A stretch of 64,000 nucleotides of DNA from Clostridia bacterium (GTDB taxonomy: Bacteria; Bacillota; Clostridia; Christensenellales; Aristaeellaceae): the NCBI GenBank assembly GCA_017547285.1, contig JAFYQB010000148.1, positions 1 to 64,000 on the forward strand. Direction: 5' to 3'. Positions 16,114-24,632 of this stretch are shown one piece after another. The notes below the pieces were generated by a model, which was given only the letters and a program-made list of their open reading frames with translations, searched no databases and was not told the origin of the DNA. Both the position numbers and the translations under genes were made by a program. Position 1 is the first letter of the stretch. Each line of letters starts with the position of its first letter.

Positions 16114-16868
16114 TTAATCATTCCTTTCCCGATTGCATTCAGATATTCCCTGCCAACATCCTCAGCTTGCCATTTCCGCGTAATTCTATAGCCAATCGGC
16201 GTAAAGACGATTTCCATGATCAGTTCTGCGCAGGCGCCTGTCAGGGCGCACATCAAACACTGAAGAACTGTCCAATGAAAGCCATCCCAGTATATTCCAG
16301 CAAAGTAGACAAAAACAATCACAGAGAAGATAAAATTATCCAGGAACTGACCGATAAACGTGGAAATATATGTTCTTGCAGCGAAAGCAAGTTTTCCATC
16401 CGGGCGCTTACGGAATCCTTTGCCGATCATCCAGTTGAGTATGTTGTTAATCATACCGGATGCCAGAAACGCTATTGTGCTGCCCAGCAGAATAAACCAT
16501 GTACCACCGAAAATACCGTCGAATGCGCTGAAATCACCAGCATTTGAAGGAATTGCACTGGCAACAAAAAAGATCAGGCACGTGAGCAGATTGATGAGCG
16601 CAGCAAGAACGGTAATGCTGTTGGATGCTTTGGGACCAAAGTGCTTTGTAGTAATATCCATGCACATAAACGAAAGCCAGGAAATCAGAATGCCGCCGTC
16701 CAGTGCAATCCATTCCAGTTGCAGAAGCGTTTTATTGGCAAGCAGGTTCATGCATATGACGCTTACAACAAAGAAGGTGACTACGGTTGCCGGAATTGAG
16801 CGCAGAAGCAATCCAAACTCCTCCGCCTCATGTCGAAACGCTGTTATCATTCGATCCTTTTGTTTCAT
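16110..16868 (-). CDS. VUT family (YhhQ-type) queuosine precursor transporter
   Basis: This 252-residue protein has about six hydrophobic segments. The family signatures are SWLSFMCMDITTKHFGPKAS in the N-terminal half and a later TYISTFIGQFLDNFIFSVIVF block. YhhQ/VUT proteins import queuosine precursors such as preQ0/preQ1. AAAGGAG is seven bases before ATG 16868. A leader of about 110 bases with a candidate aptamer and an intrinsic terminator precedes it, consistent with riboswitch control. It forms an operon with the SDR gene; a queuosine role of the SDR is not shown. Confidence 0.88.
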   Translation of the reverse strand: MKQKDRMITAFRHEAEEFGLLLRSIPATVVTFFVVSVICMNLLANKTLLQLEWIALDGGILISWLSFMCMDITTKHFGPKASNSITVLAALINLLTCLIFFVASAIPSNAGDFSAFDGIFGGTWFILLGSTIAFLASGMINNILNWMIGKGFRKRPDGKLAFAARTYISTFIGQFLDNFIFSVIVFVYFAGIYWDGFHWTVLQCLMCALTGACAELIMEIVFTPIGYRITRKWQAEDVGREYLNAIGKGMIK

Positions 16869-16885
16869 TCGAAAACTCCTTTACA

Positions 16886-16915
16886 TCAAAAACGGCCCTG
16901 CAAAACGCAAGGCCG
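16886..16915 (-). terminator. Leader terminator (attenuator) of the VUT operon
   Basis: On the minus strand, CGGCCTTGC (16915-16907) pairs with GCAGGGCCG (16901-16893), one G-T pair, then TTTTT. It lies between promoter and start codon, so it must act conditionally. Confidence 0.75.
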
Positions 16916-16929
16916 CTCAAAGCACAATT

Positions 16930-16980
16930 GGCTAGTCCTGGTTTTGTTTAACGACAGGATGGCACTAATGAACTGTCGGC
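16930..16980 (-). promoter_or_regulatory. Candidate preQ1-I-like riboswitch aptamer
   Basis: Immediately after the predicted start point, the minus strand can form CGACAG (16978-16973) with CTGTCG (16957-16952). The loop begins with TTC, and an A-rich tail TTAAACAAAACCAGG follows. This recalls class I preQ1 aptamers (short hairpin, TTC in the loop, A-rich tail pairing back). The loop is longer than usual (15 bases) and the pseudoknot pairing is weak. The downstream gene family fits the ligand. It could be another type of attenuator. Confidence 0.45.
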
Positions 16981-16986
16981 AAAAGC

Positions 16987-17015
16987 ATTATAGGGGATCT
17001 GCTGCCGAAATGCAA
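16987..17015 (-). promoter_or_regulatory. Promoter of the VUT-SDR operon
   Basis: Minus strand TTGCAT (17015-17010), 17 bases and TATAAT (16992-16987). Transcription would begin at about 16980, at the first base of the candidate aptamer. Confidence 0.78.
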
Positions 17016-17052
17016 GCGGAAAACACGCTGCATCTGAATTTTAAGTTTTGCA

Positions 17053-17081
17053 TGGATTTTCTCCATGGAATATGCTATAAT
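17053..17081 (+). promoter_or_regulatory. Extended -10 promoter of the DMT transporter gene
   Basis: TGCTATAAT (17073-17081) with a weak TGGATT at -35 (17053-17058). An inverted repeat CATGG/CCATG (17051-17067) overlaps it. Confidence 0.6.
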
Positions 17082-17133
17082 CAAACGCCTCAAACGGCGC
17101 AACAATTTGCACAAAGGCGGAGGAAGAACAAAC

Positions 17134-18048
17134 ATGTGGCTGATTTACACATTGGCGACGACCCTGCTGTGGGGTCTTGCAGAACTGTTCTACAAGAAGG
17201 GCTCCCACGAAAAAGAAAAGTACTGTCATCTGAAAGTGTGTGTGATGGTAGGTCTGGTGATGGGCCTGCATGCGGTGTATACCCTGCTCACCGGCGGTTT
17301 CGTATATGATCCCATGAACCTGATCGCCTACCTGCCTGTTTCCGCATGCTATATTCTGTCGATGGCGTTCTCCTTCTTCGGCATGCGTTTTATTGAAGAA
17401 TCCATTTCCGACCCCATTGAGAACACATCCGGCGCTATGTGCGCGCTGATGTGTGTGATCTTCCTGGGTGAAAGCATCAGTCTGCCTGCCGGTATCGCCA
17501 TTGCAATTATTGCTGTGGGCGTTTTCGGCATCGGCTATCTGGAAAACAGCGGCGACCTGCGCCGCCGCAAAACGCTGGGCAAAAAACTTGCAGTCATCGC
17601 TTTCTGCATGCCCTTCCTGTATGCCTTTATTGATGCGTTTGGCTGCGTGCTGGATATTTATTTCCTTGAAATGGAAACCAGCCCCCTGATCGGCATCACC
17701 GAAGAGAACATTGAGTTGATCGCAAATGTGTCCTACGAACTGACCTTTGCACTGGTAGGCTTAATTATGTTCATCTTTATGAAGGTGAAAGGTGTCAAGT
17801 TTGGCAGCATGGTGGAGCAGAAGGATAAGGCACTCGCCGCCGTGTGCGAAACGGCCGGTCAGCTTACTTATGTATATGCCATGAGCGGCAACGGCGCCAT
17901 CGCCGCGCCCATCATTTCTGCGGTGTGTGTGGTGTCTCTGCTCCTCTCACGCATCTTCCTCAAGGAAAAGCTCACCAAAAAGCAGTATATGTTCATTTCC
18001 ATCATCATTGTGGGCATTCTGATGCTCGCCGTGATCGAGGGTGAATAA
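17134..18048 (+). CDS. EamA/DMT family transporter
   Basis: This 304-residue membrane protein has about ten hydrophobic helices arranged as two EamA-like halves. The first half ends with LGESISLPAGIAIAIIAVGVF and the second with FLKEKLTKKQYMFISIIIVGILML, the usual EamA repeat ends. Family members move metabolites or drugs across the membrane; the substrate is unknown. GGAGG at 17119-17123 is ten bases before ATG 17134. The longer frame from 17065 lacks a ribosome binding site and begins too close to the promoter. Confidence 0.88.
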   Translation: MWLIYTLATTLLWGLAELFYKKGSHEKEKYCHLKVCVMVGLVMGLHAVYTLLTGGFVYDPMNLIAYLPVSACYILSMAFSFFGMRFIEESISDPIENTSGAMCALMCVIFLGESISLPAGIAIAIIAVGVFGIGYLENSGDLRRRKTLGKKLAVIAFCMPFLYAFIDAFGCVLDIYFLEMETSPLIGITEENIELIANVSYELTFALVGLIMFIFMKVKGVKFGSMVEQKDKALAAVCETAGQLTYVYAMSGNGAIAAPIISAVCVVSLLLSRIFLKEKLTKKQYMFISIIIVGILMLAVIEGE

Positions 18049-18056
18049 TCATTCTG

Positions 18057-18083
18057 ACAGCATCCTTTCGGATGCTGTTTTTT
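18057..18083 (+). terminator. Terminator of the DMT transporter gene
   Basis: ACAGCATCC (18057-18065) pairs with GGATGCTGT (18070-18078), followed by TTTTT. Confidence 0.92.
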
Positions 18084-18095
18084 CATGTTTATTTA

Positions 18096-18104
18096 TGCTA
18101 TAAT
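18096..18104 (+). promoter_or_regulatory. Extended -10 promoter of the UroD-like operon
   Basis: TGCTATAAT (18096-18104), 40 bases before the start codon. The -35 position is T-rich, within the preceding terminator tail. Confidence 0.6.
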
Positions 18105-18143
18105 CAGACTAATAAATGTAAAGCACAAAGGAGATTTGTATTC

Positions 18144-19229
18144 ATGCTTGCACGTGAGCGCTATTTGCGAACAATGACCTTTCAGCCTGTTGATCGTGTG
18201 CCTCTGATCGAATGGCCAATCCGCGGGGCTACCATGGCGCGGTGGATCAAAGAAGGCTATCCCGAAGGGCTTGAATCGCAGACGTTTTTTTCGCTGGATA
18301 CCAATACGCTGGAAGTCCCTGTCAATCTGGGTATGTACCCGAAATTTGAGCCGGAAATTCTTTCTCAGGACGGCAACTACAAAATCTGGCGAGACGATCT
18401 GGGCGCAATCCGCAAGGATTTTCTGCGCGATGCCACACCCGGCTTTGTCACCCGCAGTTGGCTCAAGTTTGCAGTGGAAGACCGCAAGGATTTTGAAGAA
18501 ATGCAGAAGCGCTACATCGCCGCTCAGAAAGAACGCTACGCGGCAAATTTTGAAAAGCGGGTACACATTCTCAATCAGGGTGTAGCGCCCACACAGCTGG
18601 TAATCCCCTATCTGTTCTGGACGGTACGCGACTGGGTGGGCTTTGAAAACCTTTGCATGATGTTCTATGACGATCCGGATCTGGTAAAGGAAATGTTTAT
18701 TTTTCTCACCGATTTTGTGATTGAAACCCTGCGTCCGTTCATTGACAGCGTGCAAATCGACGTGGTAGAGCTTAAAGAAGATATGGCCTACAAGCATGCG
18801 CCCATGATCAGCCCCGCCATGTTCAGGGAGTTTATGTACCCACAGTATGTGCGGCTGATCAGCTTTCTCAAAGGGCACGGAGTAAAGCTTGTTTTCGTGG
18901 ACTGCGACGGCTATCCCGGCAACGAATTGACCGCTCTTTGGCTGGATGCAGGAGTGGATGCAGTCAGTCCCTGCGAAATTGCTGCCGGCAACGATCTCAT
19001 TCAGCTTCGCAAGGATTTCCCCAAGCTCGGCATGTTCGGCGGCATTGATAAGCGTGCGCTGGCGCAGGGCAAGGAAGCCATCGACCGCGAGGTGATGAGC
19101 AAGGTGCCATGGCTTTTGGAACGCGGCGGCTATATTCCCCACATCGACCACGCTATCCCCCACGACGTATCACTTGAAAATTATATTTATTACCGTAAGC
19201 TTCTCACCCGTGTAGTGTACGGAGGTTAA
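18144..19229 (+). CDS. Uroporphyrinogen decarboxylase-like (URO-D fold) protein
   Basis: This 361-residue protein has a URO-D/MtaA-type TIM barrel: N-terminal RYLRTMTFQPVDRVPLIEWP, a central FVIETLRPFIDSVQIDVVELKEDMA, then VKLVFVDCDGYPGNELTALW, GVDAVSPCEIAAGNDL and FGGIDKRALAQG. Relatives outside haem synthesis are methyltransferases or decarboxylases of unknown substrate; the HxD-type block here is unlike true HemE, and no haem genes are nearby. AAAGGAG is followed by ATG 18144. It heads a run of three closely spaced genes with a metallophosphoesterase and a sugar isomerase. Confidence 0.85.
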   Translation: MLARERYLRTMTFQPVDRVPLIEWPIRGATMARWIKEGYPEGLESQTFFSLDTNTLEVPVNLGMYPKFEPEILSQDGNYKIWRDDLGAIRKDFLRDATPGFVTRSWLKFAVEDRKDFEEMQKRYIAAQKERYAANFEKRVHILNQGVAPTQLVIPYLFWTVRDWVGFENLCMMFYDDPDLVKEMFIFLTDFVIETLRPFIDSVQIDVVELKEDMAYKHAPMISPAMFREFMYPQYVRLISFLKGHGVKLVFVDCDGYPGNELTALWLDAGVDAVSPCEIAAGNDLIQLRKDFPKLGMFGGIDKRALAQGKEAIDREVMSKVPWLLERGGYIPHIDHAIPHDVSLENYIYYRKLLTRVVYGG

Positions 19230-19249
19230 AGGAAAAAGGAGAGAATTCT

Positions 19250-20098
19250 ATGCCTTCCAAAGTGGTTATCATGAGCGACGTACATCTATGTCAGGGCGAC
19301 TGGCACGGCATGTCGAGCCCAGACCGAATGGAAAAGATGGTTTCTGACCTCAATGCCGCTTACGAGCGCGAACCTTATGATGCAGTTTTCTTTCTGGGCG
19401 ATTACTCGCTGGATTTCTGGAAATACGAGAAATCCGGCTCCTTTCTGTATCAGGGCGTAAGCAACACGCAGCGTCTGGTGAATGATTATCTGCCCCACCT
19501 TCTGTGTCCATACCGCTACCTGATTCCGGGCAACCATGAGCAGTATGGCAATGAGAAATGGCAGAAAATCACTGGCATGGCACGTCAGTTTTCGGTGATG
19601 CAGGACGGCTATCTGTTTCTGATGCTGGATACTTTCAGCGGTGATCTGGATCCCGACTTTGATTCGGACGGCACCTATACGCCTGCGGACGTGGATTTCA
19701 TACGTGCAGAAATGGCCAAATACCCGGATGCGCCGGTGATTCTTTGTGCGCACTTTTTTGCACTGCAGCGTGAAACGGAGGCGTTCAAGGAACTGGCCAA
19801 GAATGAAAAGCGCATTGTTTGCCTCTTTTGTGGACATGATCACCTGAATCGCATCGAGGCTGCGCCGGAGATCGGCGGTAAGCTCATCATTCACGACGGA
19901 CACTTTTCCTACTCCGGGTTTCACGACGCTTCGCGATGCCCATGGGGATGGACGGAAGTGCGCCTGACGGAAGAAGGTATCATCAGCACTTACATACACC
20001 CCGAAAGCGAAATGGACGGCATCCACATCTACTCCGGAAATGGTCCAATGGTTCAGATACAGCTGGATGCAGACAAACCGTTCCCGCGCCGTAAATAG
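19250..20098 (+). CDS. Calcineurin-like metallophosphoesterase
   Basis: This 282-residue cytoplasmic phosphoesterase has the full metal-binding set: SDVH (Asp10, His12), FLGDYSLD, IPGNHE, CAHF and the final GHDH. A dinuclear metal centre is therefore expected. The substrate cannot be read from the sequence. It lies 20 bases after the UroD-like gene, with AAAAAGGAGAG before ATG 19250, and 14 bases before the isomerase gene, so the three are one transcription unit. Confidence 0.88.
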   Translation: MPSKVVIMSDVHLCQGDWHGMSSPDRMEKMVSDLNAAYEREPYDAVFFLGDYSLDFWKYEKSGSFLYQGVSNTQRLVNDYLPHLLCPYRYLIPGNHEQYGNEKWQKITGMARQFSVMQDGYLFLMLDTFSGDLDPDFDSDGTYTPADVDFIRAEMAKYPDAPVILCAHFFALQRETEAFKELAKNEKRIVCLFCGHDHLNRIEAAPEIGGKLIIHDGHFSYSGFHDASRCPWGWTEVRLTEEGIISTYIHPESEMDGIHIYSGNGPMVQIQLDADKPFPRRK

Positions 20099-20112
20099 AA
20101 AGGAGTTTTGTA

Positions 20113-20922
20113 ATGAATAAGATCAAGATGGCGTCTCCTCTTTACATTGTGCGCGAAGACTGTGAGCGCGATCTGGCCGGTGTTTTGAAAAAACTGGCTC
20201 AAATCGGTTTTGACGGCATTGAGTTTTTAGGTTTTTTTGGTCACACGGCAGAAGAAGTAAAACAGATGTTAGCTGAAAACAGGTTGGAAGCGCTGGGCAA
20301 CCACGTGCCCTATGCCGAATTGACAGCAAATGCCGATGACATTTTTGCATTCCACAAAACAGTTGGTTGCCGGTATTTGACAGTTGCAGAACTTCCATTG
20401 AATGACTTTAGCGTTGTTTCAACTGTCTTGGATGATCTTGCTGTCAAAGCAGCTGCACATGAAATTCGTCTGTTGTATCACAACCACGATCAGGAGTTGA
20501 CCGAGAAAACCGACGGTCAACAGAATCTGGCATACATCATGGACCACACCAAAGCAGAAACACTCGCATTGGAACCTGACCTTGGCTGGATTGCCATCGG
20601 CGGAGGCGACCCGGGGCATTACCTGCAAACCTACGCCGATCGCTGCCCTGTGATTCATCTCAAGGATTATTTTACGACCGACCACAGCAAATTAGGCCGT
20701 GTACGTGAATTTGTTCCAGCGCGCGGTACGGCAGAACGCGGATACTTTGAATTCCGCCCCACCGGATATGGCGTTTTGAATCTGCCTGTGCTTATGCCGC
20801 TATGCCTTGCATGCGAACCCGAATGGATGGTGATGGATCACGATCTGGCTTACGAACGCGACAGCTACGATGACCTGAAAATCAGTCTTGAAATGGTCCG
20901 CACACTGCTTGCCATGCATTAA
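20113..20922 (+). CDS. Sugar phosphate isomerase/epimerase (AP endonuclease 2 TIM barrel)
   Basis: This 269-residue protein matches the xylose-isomerase-like barrel family. Motifs include KKLAQIGFDGIEF, LLYHNHDQELTE, LALEPDLGWIAIGGGDPGHYL and CPVIHLKDYF, with the conserved Glu, Asp and His metal ligands. Members interconvert sugars or inositols; the substrate is unknown. GAAAGGAG precedes ATG 20113. It closes the UroD-like/phosphoesterase/isomerase unit, and the ZIP gene behind it has its own promoter overlapping this gene's end. Confidence 0.88.
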   Translation: MNKIKMASPLYIVREDCERDLAGVLKKLAQIGFDGIEFLGFFGHTAEEVKQMLAENRLEALGNHVPYAELTANADDIFAFHKTVGCRYLTVAELPLNDFSVVSTVLDDLAVKAAAHEIRLLYHNHDQELTEKTDGQQNLAYIMDHTKAETLALEPDLGWIAIGGGDPGHYLQTYADRCPVIHLKDYFTTDHSKLGRVREFVPARGTAERGYFEFRPTGYGVLNLPVLMPLCLACEPEWMVMDHDLAYERDSYDDLKISLEMVRTLLAMH

Positions 20923-20937
20923 AACGTGTGATATACT
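20909..20937 (+). promoter_or_regulatory. Promoter of the second ZIP gene
   Basis: TTGCCA (20909-20914), 17 bases and TATACT (20932-20937) with TG extending the -10 box. The -35 box lies inside the end of the isomerase gene. Confidence 0.65.
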
Positions 20938-20988
20938 TCGTTGTCGGCTTTTTTCGACACACAAATGATGCAAACAGGAAGTGTTCAT

Positions 20989-21831
20989 ATGGGTGTAATC
21001 GAAACCTTGCTTGTTACCACTGCCTTGGCAGGCGTTGGAGGAACCGGTCTGGGCGGTTTGATCGGCGCGCTTCTGCAAAAGGATTCCAATCGAGTCGTCA
21101 GTCTGCTTTTGAGTTTTGCAGGCGGTGTAATGCTCAGTGTGGTCTGCTGCGATTTGATCACGGAAGCTATTGCCACAAACGTGGGCGTTGGTATGGTTTG
21201 TTTTTCCGTTGCAATCGGCGTGGGGATCATTTTTCTGCTTAACCACATCATTGACCGCCGCACCGCACCGCAGGTTCCGCACACCAATACCAACCATCCC
21301 AAAACAGCGGATGATCTGGATGAATTGATTCATGCTGACCACTACAAACATCATCAGGATGAAAAGAGCAGCAATCGTTTTGCCCTCTTTGTGGCCGGCA
21401 TTGTAATGGCCAGTGCGATCGCCCTGCATAATATCCCGGAAGGCATGACCATCGGTGCGAGCTACGCAAGTTCCGAAGGCGTAATGGGAGGCGCTGCCAT
21501 CGTTCTGGCAGTGCTGATTGGCCTGCATAACATTCCTGAAGGTATGGCCGTATCTGTTCCGCTTATTTCCGGCGGGATGCGCAAGCTGAAAGCCGTTACC
21601 ATTACAGCACTGTCCGGCCTCCCCACGGTTGTTGGTGCGCTGCTTGGCTACTGGCTGGGCGAAATCGGCCCATTGGGACTGGCTGTAAGCCTTGGTTTTG
21701 CCAGCGGAGCCATGCTCTACGTGGTATTTGGTGAAATTCTGCCTCAGGCCATTCTGATGTATCGAAGCAAACTTCCTGCCTTTTCTGCAATTTTTGGCAT
21801 TCTGGCAGGCGTGCTGATTATTTTCGGATAA
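20989..21831 (+). CDS. ZIP family metal transporter
   Basis: This 280-residue membrane protein has eight predicted helices. It has two exact HNIPEG motifs (ALHNIPEGMTIG and GLHNIPEGMAVS), the ZIP metal-binding helices, and a His/Asp-rich cytoplasmic loop (LIHADHYKHHQDEK) between TM3 and TM4. It probably imports Zn2+ or Fe2+. ATG 20989 has AGGAAG about nine bases upstream; earlier in-frame starts at 20941-20968 lack one. It differs from the first ZIP protein (2.7 kb) in keeping both canonical motifs. Confidence 0.9.
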   Translation: MGVIETLLVTTALAGVGGTGLGGLIGALLQKDSNRVVSLLLSFAGGVMLSVVCCDLITEAIATNVGVGMVCFSVAIGVGIIFLLNHIIDRRTAPQVPHTNTNHPKTADDLDELIHADHYKHHQDEKSSNRFALFVAGIVMASAIALHNIPEGMTIGASYASSEGVMGGAAIVLAVLIGLHNIPEGMAVSVPLISGGMRKLKAVTITALSGLPTVVGALLGYWLGEIGPLGLAVSLGFASGAMLYVVFGEILPQAILMYRSKLPAFSAIFGILAGVLIIFG

Positions 21832-21847
21832 TTCCTAAATGACATAA

Positions 21848-21890
21848 ACAGGAGTCCAGGAACACGAATGTTCCTGGACTCCTGTTTTTT
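21848..21890 (+). terminator. Terminator of the second ZIP gene
   Basis: A perfect 17-bp stem (21848-21864 with 21869-21885) around a CGAA tetraloop is followed by TTTTT. Confidence 0.96.
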
Positions 21891-22023
21891 AATAGAATCA
21901 TAGTCATTCAATAACCAGTCCCGCATATCTGCAATTTAATCGCAGCAGCGGTTGCTGCCGGCATTGGAATCATCCCTGGTTGTTTTCATTTCGCAGCGCC
22001 ACAGGTTTTTTTGAAATCTGCCT

Positions 22024-24498
22024 TCAGTTTTGGCACGCGATCTGTCTTGCAGCCAAAACCAGGAACATATAATGGCTGCTTCCGCCGCCAAGTACATACT
22101 CCGTCTGCTGCCAGAGGAAAGGCCATTTAAGCAACTCAGGGAAATCCGGGCGGATCAGCGCGGTTCCGCTGATAACGCCGCCGGGTGTATAACTGAAATC
22201 GGCACGGTTGATGCCGTAAGCCGCTGTTGCGCTGTCCGCTCCCACACCGCTGGCAAAGCTCATGCTGTTTACACCCGGATGACATCCCAGCACAAAATGG
22301 AGTGCATTGTAGATCAAATCGGGCTTGAAGATTTCAGGCATCGCCCTATGGAGGTAGTAATACTCAGCACCCAAACGCTGAATATCCCACCCGGCGCCCC
22401 AGATGTGCGGACGATACGGAATGCCATAAGGCGTTTCGGCACTCAATTCTTCGTAGCTCTTTTGCAGTTTTACAAAAGCAGGACGAAGTTTTTCTTCAAA
22501 CGCTTTATCTGCCACTGCATTCAGCGCTTTTGCAACAATCCAGCCCAGCTTCTGAATATTCTCCGCAATGAAGCTTGTTTCGCTAATCAAGTGCTGCCTG
22601 TATGTTTCTTCACCCGTTGTGAGCAGTAATTCAGCTGCTGCGCCAATCTTGGCGATGCGTGCTGCATTGTCCTCTACGCGAGTGATATCATACAGTTCGC
22701 GTGCCGCTTTAACAGCATCAGCAGCGAGCGTGTCATTAAATCCTTTCATCGCTCGTGCACCCGCCGCCAAATGCCCGGCCGTATTCAGTTCACGAGGCGG
22801 ATTGTCCTCTGTAAACACCCAGCGGTCGTCTGCGTTGCCGGAAACATTATCCGTCATCGCCGCCGGATCACCCAGCAATACATACTGTCTGAGGTCATTG
22901 GCAATAATACCGCGATAAAGTCTTCCCAGCGATTTGTAAGCGCCTACAACGCTCAGCAGGCCATGCTCAACCTGCTGAAGAATATCATTTTTTCCATCAG
23001 GCTGATGAATCTCTACAAGTTTGTTGTGCTGATCGATGGCAGTCGCGTCATAATAAACATTAAATGCCTCATAAGCGTTGGTAAGAATATATACCTCGCC
23101 TGCCTGCGATTCTACACGCAAATCGTAATCGCCCGCATCGTGCCATCCGCCAACATTCAATCCGGGCACGCAGTCGCCAGGCTGATAATGGGTAAGCGTA
23201 TCTGCACCCTGCCAATAACCATCCACATGATTGTAACTCACAGGAGCCATCCGCGCGTCATCGTCATGGCACAAATCATGCCACACGCGGTACTTCTCCA
23301 TCACCCTCATATGGCACATCTGTACCGGCAGAAAATATTCCAGCACCGGCTGCCAGACGCCTCGATCAAAAACATCCTTGGCAATGCGGAACGGCGCACT
23401 GGAGGAAGAATCATATGTAAGTCGATACATCCCCTCGTCTGTATCAGAAAAATCGAAAACCAAATAGCGATAGCGGAGAAAACGTCCCCATTCTTTGCCT
23501 GTAATCGTTTTAACAGGTATCCAGCCGATTTCAGTCAGTCTTTCAAGCAAAGCGGGAAGCATGCTCTCATCACGTTCGTCCAATTCAACGATGGCACGTT
23601 TGGGCATTTCAGGCAGGTAACCAACCTGAGACACCTGAACGACAGGCTTATACAGCCACTTTTCATCTACAGCAGGTGTAATGATCCATTCAACAGCTTT
23701 TTCAGCAGTATGCAGCGGCAGATCACAGCTGACAACAAACCAGCCGTTATTATGATTCATACGTCCATCATACAGTTTGAGTTCTGTTCCCCGGCTTTCG
23801 ATGGTAAACCGATGAAGCGGATCATCCGGACGTACCGTAAAACGTTTTCCCTGCGCATAAGGCGCAGCAATCAAATCATCCGCAATCAGAGGATTATATA
23901 CCGTATGATCGCCCGAAAGCTTTTCACGGCTCGCCTTCAAACCGTCTGCTCCTTGTGTAGAAGCCGTTTTTTCATAATTAGAAGGCATTTCAGCTACGGG
24001 ACCATTGGGTTGGCGAGGAAAATATCCCTGCTGATCATCCATCAGCCAAAGCTTACCAAAAAGATCTGCTGGAAACAATTCCATGTTGAAGCACAATTTC
24101 CCCGCGTATTCAGCCGGAATGGGCGCATCCAGATCAACCGTAACACGAACTGCAGCTTCTTCTCCATGAACGGTAACGGTATATGTGAGTTCCAGGTCAG
24201 GATACAGCATGGGATTAAATCCCGTCAAATGGCGGGACCGGTCAGGAAAGGCAAGGCGTGTAACAATGGCGTTGTTTTTTTCATCCAGCTTTCGGCTGAT
24301 TTGCTTGGGAACAGGCTGCCACTGGCCCGGGGTTTGCTCAAAACGCACATCTCCATTAGTGGCAACACGCGCTGCATGCATCAGAATACTAACGCCGCTT
24401 TGGTGACCCTCGGGATAAAAATCATCAAAAGCCATTACATTCACGCCGTGGTTCTGAAAATAACCCTTTTGCGGATTCAGTTTGAAGCCGTTCGACAC
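22024..24498 (-). CDS. Glycoside hydrolase family 9 protein, cytoplasmic
   Basis: This 824-residue protein begins with a roughly 280-residue unassigned beta-rich region. An Ig-like CelD_N domain follows (VVQVSQVGYLPEMPKRAIVE), then a GH9 catalytic barrel with GGWHDAGDYD near residue 450 (catalytic Asp) and LGCHPGVNSMSFASGVG near the C-terminus. No signal peptide is present, so it acts inside the cell on imported oligosaccharides such as cello- or chito-oligomers. The start is GTG 24498 with AGGAGG eight bases upstream. No sugar transporter is linked. GH9 identity is firm; the exact substrate is not. Confidence 0.87.
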   Translation of the reverse strand: MSNGFKLNPQKGYFQNHGVNVMAFDDFYPEGHQSGVSILMHAARVATNGDVRFEQTPGQWQPVPKQISRKLDEKNNAIVTRLAFPDRSRHLTGFNPMLYPDLELTYTVTVHGEEAAVRVTVDLDAPIPAEYAGKLCFNMELFPADLFGKLWLMDDQQGYFPRQPNGPVAEMPSNYEKTASTQGADGLKASREKLSGDHTVYNPLIADDLIAAPYAQGKRFTVRPDDPLHRFTIESRGTELKLYDGRMNHNNGWFVVSCDLPLHTAEKAVEWIITPAVDEKWLYKPVVQVSQVGYLPEMPKRAIVELDERDESMLPALLERLTEIGWIPVKTITGKEWGRFLRYRYLVFDFSDTDEGMYRLTYDSSSSAPFRIAKDVFDRGVWQPVLEYFLPVQMCHMRVMEKYRVWHDLCHDDDARMAPVSYNHVDGYWQGADTLTHYQPGDCVPGLNVGGWHDAGDYDLRVESQAGEVYILTNAYEAFNVYYDATAIDQHNKLVEIHQPDGKNDILQQVEHGLLSVVGAYKSLGRLYRGIIANDLRQYVLLGDPAAMTDNVSGNADDRWVFTEDNPPRELNTAGHLAAGARAMKGFNDTLAADAVKAARELYDITRVEDNAARIAKIGAAAELLLTTGEETYRQHLISETSFIAENIQKLGWIVAKALNAVADKAFEEKLRPAFVKLQKSYEELSAETPYGIPYRPHIWGAGWDIQRLGAEYYYLHRAMPEIFKPDLIYNALHFVLGCHPGVNSMSFASGVGADSATAAYGINRADFSYTPGGVISGTALIRPDFPELLKWPFLWQQTEYVLGGGSSHYMFLVLAARQIACQN

Positions 24499-24542
24499 AA
24501 CAATCGCCTCCTGTGTTCAGTTTTTGCGAAACAGTTTTCTAT

Positions 24543-24572
24543 ATTGTATCACACATTGTTCAGGCGTTGCAA
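24543..24572 (-). promoter_or_regulatory. Promoter of the GH9 gene
   Basis: Minus strand TTGCAA (24572-24567), 18 bases and TACAAT (24548-24543). Confidence 0.6.
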
Positions 24573-24632
24573 TGAATATATCAGCTGTATCTTCAAGAGA
24601 ATCTTCGATAAGCCGTTGGGCTTACGATATAT

